64,000 nt of DNA. Origin: Heliocidaris erythrogramma (lineage: Eukaryota > Echinodermata > Echinoidea > Camarodonta > Echinometridae). Under the pieces are notes generated by a model. That model did no database searches. It was given only the letters and a program-made list of their open reading frames with translations, and was not told where the DNA came from. The translations under genes were made by a program, and so were the position numbers. Positions 44,015 through 54,504 of this stretch are shown here, one piece after another; within the stretch, counting starts at the first letter, position 1, and each line of letters begins with the position of its first letter. Location: NCBI GenBank assembly GCA_025617745.1, contig CM046870.1, forward strand, positions 11,646,410 through 11,710,409. Reading direction: 5' to 3'.

Positions 44015-45292
44015 TAAGCCCGGCGCACACTGCACGATCTGACTACGATGCGATTTTGGGAAAAGTTGTTATAAAATTTGATATGAACCTTCAAACATGT
44101 AAAATCTTCGTGATCAAAGTTCTGAATAGTAGTATGAATACTAAAATCGAAATTCCTTAGACCTCCCTAACTAAAGAAAGATTATTTAATATTTACGTTG
44201 AATCAAATTAGGCCTAGACTACATCAATATCCTGTATGATCACTTCACCTAATACCGGCCAGGTCATAATACCGACCATTAAGCGTATCATGGCATCTAG
44301 CGCGCGTCTTGCAAATCAACCCATGGGACTACGCGTAGAATGCCTAGCAACGTTGAGAACAGCCAAAATAGAGCAAGACGAGGAATAAAAACGTAATTAT
44401 TATCAATTTATTGTTAATTTTTAATATTTTCATTAAAATAATTTCTTTTCATAAATTGCCATTGACTTATGTGCAGGGGTCGGAAATAAGACGCACTTCT
44501 CGACTATGCGTAAAATGAGATGACTCTATTGCGACGTCATTTCTACAAGAACGCGCAAGTATTATCGCTCGTCAGTACCTGGATCTTGTTCCCCAGTATT
44601 TGGGTAATAGTCTGATGAATTTTCATTAGGTTTCATGAAGAATCTTTCCCGTAGTCGTTGGAAACATCGTTAAGAGGTCGGTATTAGGTAAAGGCATCAT
44701 ATTTAATAAGACCTCGTCCTTTGCTTCCCACTTTGTTATGCGTCGTACCGAGTACGCCGAAATCACGGGTAGGATCGGTGTAATCCCTGCGTAGGTTATG
44801 CATAGGCTGCCGGACGATGGCGCATGGTTGCGTACCATGTGCATAGACACCGCGTACCAACGGCATATGCATTTGGCGTAGGGTTGCGTACGAATACGTA
44901 GGTCAGGTGTAAAGGGTACGTATACTACGTAGGCCTAGGTTTGCTTATAAATGCTGAACCCACGCTAATCAAAAGTACGCAACACTACGTCCTTCCATAG
45001 TAGGACTAGCGTAGGGTAGCGTACTATTGCGTAGGCATGGCTTACAGTAGCGTAGTGTTGCATAGACTTGCGTAAAATATGCATACTTTCTGCGTCCAGT
45101 GTTCTACGCTGAAAGTACGCGAAAAATTAAACATGTTTAATATTTTGCGTCCATCTCGCGTACCCCTTTGCATCCCTCGGTGTATTGCCACGTAGGGCAG
45201 CGTAGGGCAGCGTAGGGCAGCGTAAGCTCGGCGTAGTTGGTACGCCGCACTATGCAACTCTACGCAGGCCTGGTGTGAAAGGGGCTTAAGGG
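44015..45292. mobile_element. Intron 1: probable TTAAGCCC element with GCGTAG/TACGC repeats
   Basis: The left part starts TTAAGCCCGGCGCACACTGC and the right part ends GGTGTGAAAGGGGCTTAA. Both have TTAA and a CACAC motif just inside, so they may be the ends of one element or of two related ones. From about 44690 to 45260 short GCGTAG and TACGC words alternate densely, making many local hairpins. Confidence 0.5.
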
Positions 45293-45379
45293 ATGATGTT
45301 TCAGGACAGGAATTATTCAAGGGCTAATTTGGTCAGCTTTTCTTCTTCAAATTGGTTGCACTAATTTTTCATTTTCTTT

Positions 45380-45455
45380 TTCTTATCTGTTTTCTTTTCT
45401 TTTCTTTTTTTTCTTTTTTCTTTTTTTTTTTTTTTTTTTGGGGGGGGGGGGGCTA
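45380..45455. repeat. T-rich tract and G run
   Basis: (CTTTT)n passes into a T run of about 20 and then a G run of 12. It lies within intron 1. Confidence 0.85.
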
Positions 45456-45904
45456 TATTTTCAAATAAAAGGTCATGAAGATCTATATGAAATGAACATA
45501 GATAGGCCTACATTGATCGAAAGACTGTCGAAAAGTGACAAAATTGCCAATTTGCAAGGAAAGACAGCAATTCAATAGTTTTCATTATGTACACAGTAGA
45601 TCTATAGGTCTAGGCAGAAATTCTTGCCCTGTCGATGGCATATTTTTCAGGGCGCTAGCTCTGCAAAAAAGTTGTTGAGCCAAATCACAAAATGTTTTCA
45701 ATGGTCTCGAAAAATACCATACAGTACGGTGTACGTTTATTTAAAAAAAATCTTAATCGTTATCGTTATTGGACAAATGTGACATAGGCCTATGCTTAAA
45801 CCTTTGTGAATTTCCTACTTTCATAACATAACATGAATACGAATGAATCTTCTTATTGTGTTTTCGTTTTTACAACTGTCGTTTATCTATATAAAAAAGT
45901 ACAG

Positions 45905-46769
45905 TTCAGTCTTCTGGATGTCATCGGGAGTGAGGTTCTTAGCAGTGACACTACCCTATCATCAGATGACACCAGTCTCCGAGGAACCGATCCCCAAGAC
46001 TCCATTCCTGAGTCCGAACGAGATGGAATTCATTCTTGCACACCAAGCCTAAGTTCCGATCAGGTTTGTCCCAAATTGGTGGTGTTTCCTAAAGAATCCC
46101 TTGATCCGCAAAAAAGGCAAACTGGGTTGAATTCAAAAGCTTGTAGTGGCGATTTGAAAACACTTGAAGCATCTAAGACGGATGGCAATAAAATCATCAC
46201 ACCAATGGGCATTGGTGAAAAGCCACAAGAGACGCCCGTTGAAGACCACACAAAATCTTCTACCAATAAGTACTCTGACGAGATTGAGCTTGAGCGCATT
46301 TCTGGTCCACGTAGTACTGCTGGAAAAGATATAGCTAATTCGAGTATCGATCAACGAAACACCAAAGAGAAAATAGAGTCAAGATCCAATTTAAAAGAGG
46401 GAGCAGTTAATCAGCTGGAAGATCACTCGGGGCAAAAGTCAAAGAAGAGTACAGACCAGCAGAGTGAGGAATGCTGGCGTCAGGATCAAGGAGATGAAAC
46501 TAACGTAACGTTTTTGGAAAGCGCCTGCCGAAATAAGGATGACGGAAATCTTACCTCCTGCAACATGGAAGGGAAGGATAATCCGACTGCGTGCAGACGA
46601 CATGGCGACAAAGTGACTGATGTGAAAGATGAAAAGGGCGCCAAGCAGATGAAGGATGCAGATCAGACGGAAAAGGTGACGATGCCGTCATCACGCAGCA
46701 CTATCGGCCGTGTCATAATGATAGACGGCATCAAGTTTGTGGCAGTGACGTGTCTGCAGCCACCCAAGG
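45905..46769 (+). CDS. Large unknown gene, exon 2
   Basis: The acceptor is AAAAAAGTACAG at 45904. The donor is AAGG|GTAAGA at 46769/46770, a strong consensus, giving phase 1. Residues about 12-300 are rich in Ser, Thr, Asp, Glu and Lys and look disordered (for example LSSDTTLSSDDTSLRGTD). The exon ends in a more ordered segment, 'GRVIMIDGIKFVAVTCLQPP', leading into the Cys finger of exon 3. If the donor is not used, the frame runs on to TGA at 46802-46804, with AATAAA just after (46809-46814). So a short isoform of about 310 residues is possible by intron retention and early polyadenylation. Confidence 0.8.
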
Positions 46770-46808
46770 GTAAGAAGGAATTCCTGATTATAAACGAGGA
46801 ATGAATAT

Positions 46809-46814
46809 AATAAA
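46809..46814 (+). other. AATAAA after the exon 2 read-through stop
   Basis: It lies 5 bp past the TGA that ends the read-through frame. It could end a short transcript. Confidence 0.35.
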
Positions 46815-47147
46815 GACATTAACATGTTAATAACTACAAGACAATGGGACTACACAATTTAGTGTACGTGACCTATGGTGTATATGGTTTGCCCTCTGAT
46901 ATCATTGGAGACACTCTATATTTTAAGCTTGGTCAACAAGCAGGCTACAAAAAAAAATCCATGTAGGGTCTAAAATTATACTCTTGTTTTCATCATCAGA
47001 TAATCAACAGATATGGATGGTGCCGGCAAAGTCTAGTCATCCTATGTGTCAGATCATAAACAGGTGGAATAATTATTTAGTGCTTATTCGCTACAGAATT
47101 TGTATCAAACTCTTCGTTTTCTTTACACTCGTGTTACTCCTACTCAG

Positions 47148-47350
47148 GAAATTGCAGAACTTGCCACGCGTTTGGATCTCTGCTCTACTTCTCTGCTCGT
47201 TCATGCTACATGTACATCTTGGAAGCAGCGGAAAAATTCTGCTCGGTGCAGTGCGCTAGGAAGTTCATCAACGTGAAACGGTACCATCTGACCCCGTCTC
47301 GTCAACCGTCTGGAGATATTGGTAGCAACGTATCTTTCCCTATATCTAAT
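47148..47350 (+). CDS. Large unknown gene, exon 3 (Cys finger)
   Basis: The acceptor is TCCTACTCAG and the donor is TCTAAT|GTAAGT, a near-perfect consensus. The exon enters in phase 1 and leaves in phase 0, as exons 2 and 4 require. It encodes NCRTCHAFGSLLYFSARSC, then EAAEKFCSVQCARKF. Cys at about residues 302, 305, 331 and 335 (C-x2-C-x25-C-x3-C, with a further Cys at 319) resemble a treble-clef finger of the FCS/MYM/TRASH sort. Such fingers bind zinc in nuclear proteins. The family is not firmly identified. Confidence 0.8.
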
Positions 47351-47928
47351 GTAAGTCAGGTTATCTGGTGTATTCCAGACACTAAATCAGCAACATAGTA
47401 GCATGTTCACCGCGAACTGCAAATTCATGTTTGCATGTCATTATCATTAATAATGATTTTGACACCGTCAGCGGCGAGGGAAGGTTTTTAAATTTGATCA
47501 CGCGTCTCCCTTTTTACTAGCCATGTCTGCAATTTCTTTGTCTTGTTGACTTTTTTTAGGGGAAAGGGTGTAGGACATATTAATAATTTTTTTTTATCAT
47601 TATGGAGACCCATCCACTCACCCATTATGAGACCCCCTGCAGTCTTGTATCCAGATACACTGGCAAACGGGGGCGGGCTTTACAACGGGTCATGGGCAGA
47701 GGAGGCCCCTTGCCCATGACCCATTGCTATTTTTGTTGCAGCTTTGGGCATTGTTCAAAATATAAAATTTAATACTCTGAAGATCGAGGAGTACGCTCCC
47801 CATCGTTGAGGGGAGTTTCATTTTCGGATTACGTCAGTTACTGGTACGGTCTTTTTTTAAAGAATCATATGGTTTATATGTATAAAGTGATTGCAAAATG
47901 AATAATGCAAACTATTTTATTAATATCT

Positions 47929-48066
47929 GGGCCTGTCTTATAAAGAGTTGCGACTGATCCCAATCAATCGCATATTTACAATCTCCTATCTGTTCAGTAC
48001 AGACTTGCGTTGGATATCAGTTGCAAATTATTCGCAATCAATCGCAACTCTTTATAAGACAGGGCT
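47929..48066. mobile_element. MITE in intron 3 of the large gene
   Basis: GGCCTGTCTTATAAAGAGTT is mirrored by AACTCTTTATAAGACAGGGC, with inner mirrored GCGA...CAATCAATCGCAA. It resembles the element at 61140-61314 in its CAATCAATCGCAA motif. Confidence 0.85.
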
Positions 48067-48192
48067 CTGGTGTATGGGTTAATTATATCCACAGGGAGTG
48101 GCTCGACGTAATTAAAAGGACGCCTCGTATCAGCCGGGCTTATGATGTTGGAGTAAAGTGTCTGATCTTCTTTCACTTTTAATGACTTGCAG

Positions 48193-49974
48193 GCCCCAAG
48201 AGACCCAAGAGATGGGAGAGATGCCTGTGTTATGTCGAAAGTTACTTATTCAGGTGCAAGAGGTGTAAAGGGGGAAAACGTCACGAAATCTAAACCACCA
48301 TCCCGACATGTCGAGACACTCGAAAGCATTTATGTTGATAGTTTGGTCCTTACAAAGGTCGACAAATCATGGGATCCTAGAAAAATGGAAAATCTACGTA
48401 ACATCAAAAAACAAGGTACCTATCGGAGTCTGACCCCACCCCTTTACCGACAGCTTGGTGACTCTAAGCTCAGCATGTCGAAATCAGAAACGTTAGTTGT
48501 GGAAAAGTCTCAAAGATCCAACGAGCAACTGACGTCAACATCCTGTGACATGAAAACGATCAACTCGGAATGCACTCGAGAAGAGATGGCACATGTCGCG
48601 AGACAAAGTGGAAGAAGGAAGAAGAAAACTGATCGGAAAACATGGTCGAGTCAACGAGAAGGGTCTCCTGCGCAAGTTCACATAACTCCCACAGGCGATT
48701 TGACGAAAAAGAATAGAGAGGATTTATTCAAAGGACAGGGTAGAAGGTTTAGCTTTCCTCCTCTCTCTTCAACCGTTTGGAAACGAGATAATCTTAACAG
48801 TATGATCCGTACGATTGGAAATAAGGAAAGACTTGATGAAAGTGTGCAAAATATTTCGTCTTCAAGCGGGAAATCTCCCATCAAAAGATGCACGCTGCAG
48901 CAAGGTCATCAACATGAAGGACCCTCAAGACATTCAAACGGAGGGGAAGAAAAGGCAACAGTTAATGTCTCAAACAAACCTGTTCGCAACCATGATAAAT
49001 CGACAAGAAGCAGCTCATCTAGATCATATACAAAGCTGTGGAAAAAGTATGGGAATAAATACCATGAATACAACTCACCTGAGCCGTCGTCGAAGGGACT
49101 AGTAGGATCCAACAAAACGGACACCTCTAGACGAAGCGTGGATGCCGGAATGAATCTGAATCAGTTTCACGAACGCAGAAGATCTCTCTTCAAGACTATG
49201 TTCCCCTTTCAAGACACTCTCGGACAGTCCAAAGGTATTCCCGATTCCGGGAACTCTCCGGGAGAGGAGACCCCTTCTGAGACAAGTGTTGTCAGAGATT
49301 GCGGCGACCTCTCCAAGTCGGCCACTGACAGAGTGGCACCTGGGTCACAAACCCGGATCTTAGTCGTTTCCAAAACGGGTAGTGAAGCGAAGGTCAGTGG
49401 TCATTCCAGTAGCAAAGTGTCACACAGGATAAAGTACAACGACAAACAGAACGGAAATAAACCAAACTCGAACTGGACAAATCTATTTCAGTTCATGATG
49501 GAAGCAGCCGATCGGGAAGAATCAGAAAGAAGGAAAGAATCTAACAATTGCGATGAGCGCCAGAGAGCGACCGCAAAGAGATCTTCTGCCAACGATCACG
49601 AGGTCTCATGCAAGACAGAGGCCACCAGTATGGCATGTCCTGAAGCTAGACTGTCGGGGGATGCAACGGAGGTGGTGAGGACACAAGACAATCAAAACTG
49701 TCAGGAGAAAAGGAAGAAAAAGAAGAAAAAGAAGAAGAAACGGAAGAGGAAGAAAGAGAAAAAGTCACGTCAGAGCGATGTTCAAGATGTCGGCATAAAC
49801 AAAGACCTTGTCAAGCAGCACCATCATGACCATGACACCCCAATCCATGGCAGCCGGAAAGGGAAGGACAAGAAAAGACGGAGCAGACCGGAATTGGAAA
49901 GCCCCAGCTTCCCTGGAATCAAAGATGACCCTAATGTATGGCCTAAATGGAAAGGCGACGGCAAGAAAAGGGGG
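48193..49974 (+). CDS. Large unknown gene, exon 4 (basic, disordered)
   Basis: The acceptor TGACTTGCAG ends at 48192. 594 codons in phase 0 encode a strongly basic, Ser/Lys/Arg-rich chain without membrane segments or repeats: for example 'RQSGRRKKKTDRKTWSSQRE', 'FHERRRSLFKTMFPFQDTLG', and 'NWTNLFQFMMEAADREESER', which may be a short helix. A run of about 22 Lys/Arg lies at about residues 872-893 and could act as a nuclear signal. It ends at '...WPKWKGDGKKRG'. The proposed donor, GGGGG|GTCTGC, is weak. Coding sense is convincing over the full length; the function is unknown. With the finger in exon 3 a nuclear role is plausible but unproven. Confidence 0.85.
49951..49971 (+). repeat. 21-bp direct repeat, left copy
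   Basis: AAAGGCGACG, one base (G here, C in the partner), then CAAGAAAAGG. The partner lies at 54355-54375 across the fold-back element. It encodes KGDGKKR here and KGDAKKR there. Best read as a target-site duplication of coding sequence. Confidence 0.85.
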
Positions 49975-49983
49975 GTCTGCTCG

Positions 49984-50570
49984 CTAGTCATAAGGACCGC
50001 TATTCATAAAAAAAAATTATTCATAAGGACCGCTATTCATAATAAGACATAAGGGTTGCTATTCATAAGGGTAATTATTCATAAGGACTGCCATTCATAA
50101 TAAGACATAAGGATCGCTATTCATAATATGGAAAGAGGGTCGCTATTCATAATACCAAATCAGGGTCGTTAATCATAAGGGTCCCTATTCATAATACGAA
50201 AATAGGGTCGCTATTCATAAAGGTCGCTATTCATAAAGGTCGCTATTCATAAAGGTCAATATTCATAAGGGTCGCTATTCATAATCACAGAATAGGGTCG
50301 CTATTCATAATAACATAAGAGGGTCGCTATTCATAATCGGAGAAGAGGGTCGCTATTCATAATCACAAAAGAGGGTCGCTATTCATAATCACATAAGAGG
50401 GTCGCTATTCATAATCACAAAAGAGGGTCGCTATTCATAATCACAGAAGAGGGTCGCTATTCATAATCGGAGAAGAGGGTCGCTATTCATAATCACTAAA
50501 GAGGGTCGCTGTTCATAATCACAGAAGAGGGTCGCTATTCATAATCAAAGAAGAGGGTTGTCATTTAAAT
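49984..50570 (+). repeat. 26-bp satellite array, left arm
   Basis: The regular part (50270-50560) has a strict 26-bp period, with variable bases mainly in the AATCACAGAAGA part. The outer part is less regular. Confidence 0.95.
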
Positions 50571-52424
50571 CAAATAAGAAAGGGATATGGAGGAAGGACA
50601 ACCCAAGGCCCAACGGTATTTTATTTAAGAAAGCTCTATACAATGCATTTCCGGTTTTTGTCAAATATATCCCTATTTTCTAAAAAAGTGAACTATATTT
50701 ATCAATACTCCCCACACTTTGAAAGGCGCTTTGCCAGTGCCTTAATAATTAAAAAAACGATGTCTAATCCATACATCTACGTGGGAGGAGAGGACCCCCC
50801 CCCCCCCCCCCCCCCCATCCACACACCCAGATACACGCAGACATGTGCTTTGTTTTGAATATTGGAGTGTCATTGCCACGCCTATTTTAGAGTTAGGGGA
50901 AGTACTGGTTGTCTATTTATGTACCCTTTTCGTTCTTTCTTTTTTCTTTTTCCTCCTCTCTCTCTCTCTCTCTCTTCCTCTTTCCTTCCTTTTCCAGCTT
51001 CTTGTTTCTTTGTTTCTGCATGGTTTTCTGCAAGACATGGACCTCTTGCTTGTACTCTTATTTCCTTTTGTATACTGTTTACGTAGATTTATCATGGAAT
51101 AATTATTGTCATGCCTCTTTCTCAATGTGTTAATATATTTTTGATACATGTGCATTAATATATTTTTCTGTATTCATTCTTATCCATCACGTGCAATTTT
51201 TTATGCTTGAAATTGGGAAATCAGATTGTAACACAATTTGTATCCTTGTTGCATGACAATAAATGAATCACTGAATCATCCAGATCCTCCCGTTTCTCAA
51301 CTCCTGTGAAGACCTAATCCTTAGCCTTTATCTCAAGTTCCAGCAATCGTCCATTTGGGGGGAGATGAGGGGAAAGTTGGGCGGGGGGAGGGGGGGGGGG
51401 GGGGGGATTCTCGTAGGGGGTATTTGTCCTGGAGATTAGTTGTAGGGGTAGTTGTCCGGATACGGGCTTAGAAATTGCCGTGAAAAATTTGTTTTCGTTT
51501 TTATTTTGGGGTGGGATAGTAATATTTTCATAATACGTGATTTTAGTAACGTACAATTCATTGGCATCTACCGTTTTTACAGTGTGCCCCTGTTTATGGG
51601 CATGGATGGGAATGAAGTATGCCCTCCCACGGTTGGGACTTTCAAATTTCCCCGAGTTAAAAATCACCTCTCAGAGCATTTGAGTGCATGTTCTTTCATG
51701 GTAATTACTAACTTATTTATTTCATTATATTCTTTGAAATCTTTATTTCGGTCTCCCTTATCATAATCTTAACAAAAATCATGACAAAAATTATCACCAT
51801 GTTGATCGATCGTGATCCTATGAATAATAATCATCATGGTCATCCTCCTCCTCCTCCTGATCATATTATTTGATCATGTCATTTATTGAAGGTGAATTAT
51901 GGCGGGGGGATGATACAAGCCAATCCTACAGGCCACCCCCCCCCCCCCCCATTACAAGGGCATGCGCATCATGTATTTTCTATGTTTGTTTGATCTTCAT
52001 TCAATTCTATCAAATTTATTCCCATTTCTTTATACTGTAAAGCATATTGGTTGTATGTAAACAACCACAGGACCAACGGCTTTAACCCTAACAGAGCCGG
52101 GTTATTTTAGACCCATCTCACAGCCGGGGGTGGGGGGCTGATTCCGCCCCCTAAGATCTCGGCCGTCCACCGCGCATTCGCAACGAAAATCGGCACACAC
52201 GTCGCCGACCACGTAATCTACAAAACTGTATAGTCAATTTCTCCGAAAAATGTAATAACTAATTAATTATGCTAATTTATGCATGAAATTAATTTGCTCT
52301 AATTAATTAATTAAAGCCCCAAAACTGCTAATTTTTGGTATAGAGACTCTTTGTCAGATTCTGATCAAATAAACCGGTAAAAATCCTTTTTTTCTTATGT
52401 TTTTTATTGTTTTTTCGATGGAAT
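50571..52424. other. Core of the fold-back element, left part
   Basis: Includes a C run (50797-50815), a CT-rich stretch (50945-50995) and a LINE- or retroposon-like 3' end 'TGACAATAAATGAATCACTGAATC' in two phrases at 51255-51278. G runs at 51380-51407, a C run at 51937-51950. No gene recognised. Confidence 0.5.
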
Positions 52425-52465
52425 TTGTCGGCGACACTATTTTAATCCTAAACAACATAAAATTA

Positions 52466-52651
52466 AACGAAGAAGCTTGACTGGGGAGGAATTTTTAATT
52501 TGTAAACAAATCTTTCGGCATATTACTCCCAGTGTTTTTTCTGACTTGTGTTTTTCATTACAGATCGAGCATACGATCTTTAACACTGGGAGTAATATGC
52601 CGAAAGATTTGTTTACAAATTAAAAATTCCTCCCCAGTCAAGCTTCTTCGT
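52466..52651. repeat. Perfect 72-bp inverted repeat built from SINE sequence
   Basis: 52466-52537 and 52580-52651 are exact or nearly exact reverse complements ('GAAGCTTGACTGGGGAGGAA', 'GCATATTACTCCCAGTGTT'). The spacer is 'TTTTCTGACTTGTG...' of about 42 bp. The right arm and spacer match the body of the SINE at 52750-52912. Confidence 0.9.
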
Positions 52652-52749
52652 TTACTAACCATTGTCTACGGCGGACCGTTTGAATATTAATGAGTCAGAA
52701 AGAAGAGGATCTTGGGTATTTGATTCTAGTTCGTCGTGACTTGGCCGTG

Positions 52750-52912
52750 AACCAGAATAGCCTGGTGGTTAAGTCGCTGCCCGGCAAGCAGTAGATGACA
52801 GGTTCGAATCCCGCTGGTTCCAATTTTTTCTGACTTGTGTTTTTTCATTACAGATCGAGCATACGATCTTTAACACTGGGAGTAATATGCCGAAAGATTT
52901 GTTTACAAACAT
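52750..52912 (+). mobile_element. tRNA-derived SINE
   Basis: A tRNA-like head (52750-52822): GAACCAG pairs with CTGGTTC as an acceptor stem; A box TAGCCTGGTGG; B box GGTTCGAATCC. The expected T stem is broken (GACAGG against CCCGC), so it is not a working tRNA. The body 'TTTTCTGACTTGTG ... GATCGAGCATACGATCTT' ends near 52912. A second body copy without a head is at 52538-52620. Confidence 0.7.
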
Positions 52913-53019
52913 AAAATTAATTGTTTTTAAACAGTAAAAGTAAAAATAATGAAACATTTATGAATTTTAGCTGGAAAGCTTGCCAATTTGGTGATGAGAA
53001 CTCTTTGCGTGCTCCCCAG

Positions 53020-53400
53020 GGGGATGGATGCAGGGAGGGGGAGATTCCCCCATAGAGTTGTTAGGGGTATGTAACTATATGGTTTCCCCCCTCCCGTGCG
53101 AAAGCTCTGACGTTTTATAGCAAATCTGAGATAAAGATAATGGCTCGTCGCAATACTGCACTGTATGTAACAGGGGTGGGTGCATGGAGAGGGGAGGGGG
53201 GGGGGGGGGGGTCCCTCAGACGTTTTGTAGCAAATTTGAGAGAAAGATAAAGGCTCGTACATTTAGCACCTTCTTTTAGGCGGAAAGTTAGTTCGACACC
53301 CACGCAATGCTGCACTGCATGTATCAGGGGTGGATGCATGGATGGGGAATTACTTCCCCCTCCCCACGGGAAGCGCGAATACTGACGCAAATTTCGTAGC
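53020..53400. repeat. Tandem 'ACAGGGGTGGGTGCATGGAG' units
   Basis: Three degenerate units like those at 15.9-16.2 kb, with phrases 'GACGTTTTATAGCAAAT', 'GAGAAAGATAA' and 'GGCGGAAAGTTA'. G run at 53198-53211. Confidence 0.65.
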
Positions 53401-53624
53401 TTTTATCGTTCTCTTCCTCCGCTTCCTCATGCTTTTTCGCTCTCGCCTGTTTTTAAGGGGTGTATTTGTTTCATCGCCCGTCCCCATATTGGCTCGACAC
53501 AGCCGTGGGGTGTCTACATCCCATCCAATATTATTATTTTTGTTCTTTCATATTTGAGTGTTCATTGAACAATGAAAATCATATTATAATATTTGACAAA
53601 TAATCCTAACCCTAACCTATTCTT

Positions 53625-54354
53625 CGATTATGAACAGCGCCCCTCTTTCGTGATTGTGAATAGCGACCCTCTTCTTTGATTATGATTAGCGACCCTCATC
53701 TTCGATTATGAATAGCGACCCTCATCTGTGATTATGAATAGCGACCCTCTACTTCGATTATGAATAGCGACCCTCTTCTCTGATTATGAATAGCGACCCT
53801 CTTCTTTGATTATGAATAGCGACCCTCTTCTGTGATTATGAATAGCGACCCTCTTCTTCGATTATGAATAGCGACCCTCTTCTGTGATTATGAATAGCGA
53901 CCCTCTTCTTTGATTATGAATAGCGACCCTCTTCTGTGATTATGAATAGCGACCCTCTTCTCCGATTATGAATAGCGACCCTTATGAATATTGACCTTTA
54001 TGAATAGCGACCCTTATGAATATTGACCTTTATGAATAGCGACCCTTATGATTAACGACCCCGATTTGGTATTATGAATAGCGACCCTGTATCTGTATTA
54101 TGTATAGCGACCCTTATGACTTATTATGAATAGCGGCCCTTATGAGTAATGACCCTTTTCTTCGATTATGAATAGCGACCCTCTTCTCATATTATGAATA
54201 GCAATCCTTATGAATAATGCTCCTTATGAGTTTATGAATAGTGACCCCCTTTTCGCTTTATGAATAGCGACCCTACAGGTATAGGAAATTACATGTTATG
54301 ACTAGCGGTCCTTATGAGCCACTGATCCTTATGACTAGCGGTCCTTATGACTAG
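53625..54354 (-). repeat. 26-bp satellite array, right arm
   Basis: The plus strand reads 'GATTATGAATAGCGACCCTC' repeatedly, the reverse complement of the left arm, and ends in GACTAG directly before the right 21-bp repeat. Confidence 0.95.
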
Positions 54355-54504
54355 AAAGGCGACGCCAAGAAAAGGATGGACATGATGACAAGCATTGACA
54401 GTCTGATTTGGACCATGAAAAACGAGTTCGAGCCCAACATCGGACAGTCTCTCACTGCTAGAGCAAATGTCAACCTTTCTGCGAATTTGATTAATTCATC
54501 ATAA
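54355..54504 (+). CDS. Large unknown gene, exon 5 (C terminus)
   Basis: Begins with the right copy of the 21-bp repeat. Reads KGDAKKRMDMMTSIDSLIW..., then a polar tail ending NLSANLINSS and TAA (54502-54504): 49 residues in phase 0. The acceptor is GACTAG with no pyrimidine tract. If the 4.4-kb element is a simple insertion, the ancestral exon ran straight from exon 4 into this sequence with a single KGDxKKR. Confidence 0.75.
   Translation, partial: KGDAKKRMDMMTSIDSLIWTMKNEFEPNIGQSLTARANVNLSANLINSS

Larger units (their letters stand above)
49984..54354. mobile_element. 4.4-kb fold-back element with arms of 26-bp repeats
   Basis: The left tip CTAGTCATAAGGACCGC is mirrored by GCGGTCCTTATGACTAG at the right. 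The arms are arrays of 'GGGTCGCTATTCATAATCAC' units (49984-50570) and their reverse complements (53625-54354). The same order of variant units occurs in both arms (for example 'AATACCAAATC' next to 'GTCGTTAATCATAAGGG'), so the arms are true inverted copies. The core (50571-53624) holds SINE, LINE-like and degenerate repeat sequence but no transposase. Direct repeats of 21 bp flank it. It splits the coding region of the large gene. Confidence 0.85.

Noticed and set aside
45833-45904. ATG at 45833 as the start of the large gene
   Set aside because: The stretch to 45904 is pyrimidine-rich, ends in a good acceptor, and the peptide is unlike the rest. Exon 1 at 43610 fits in phase. It remains a fallback.
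50270-50560. CRISPR-like look of the regular 26-bp repeats
   Set aside because: The unit is continuous with no repeat-spacer alternation, the partner array is its inverted copy, and the DNA is eukaryotic.
51314-51766. Overlapping frames of 104-117 residues on both strands
   Set aside because: They run through G/C runs inside the fold-back element core; no family resemblance.
52750-52822. Functional tRNA gene
   Set aside because: The T stem does not pair, position 33 is not U, and the sequence runs on into a SINE body.
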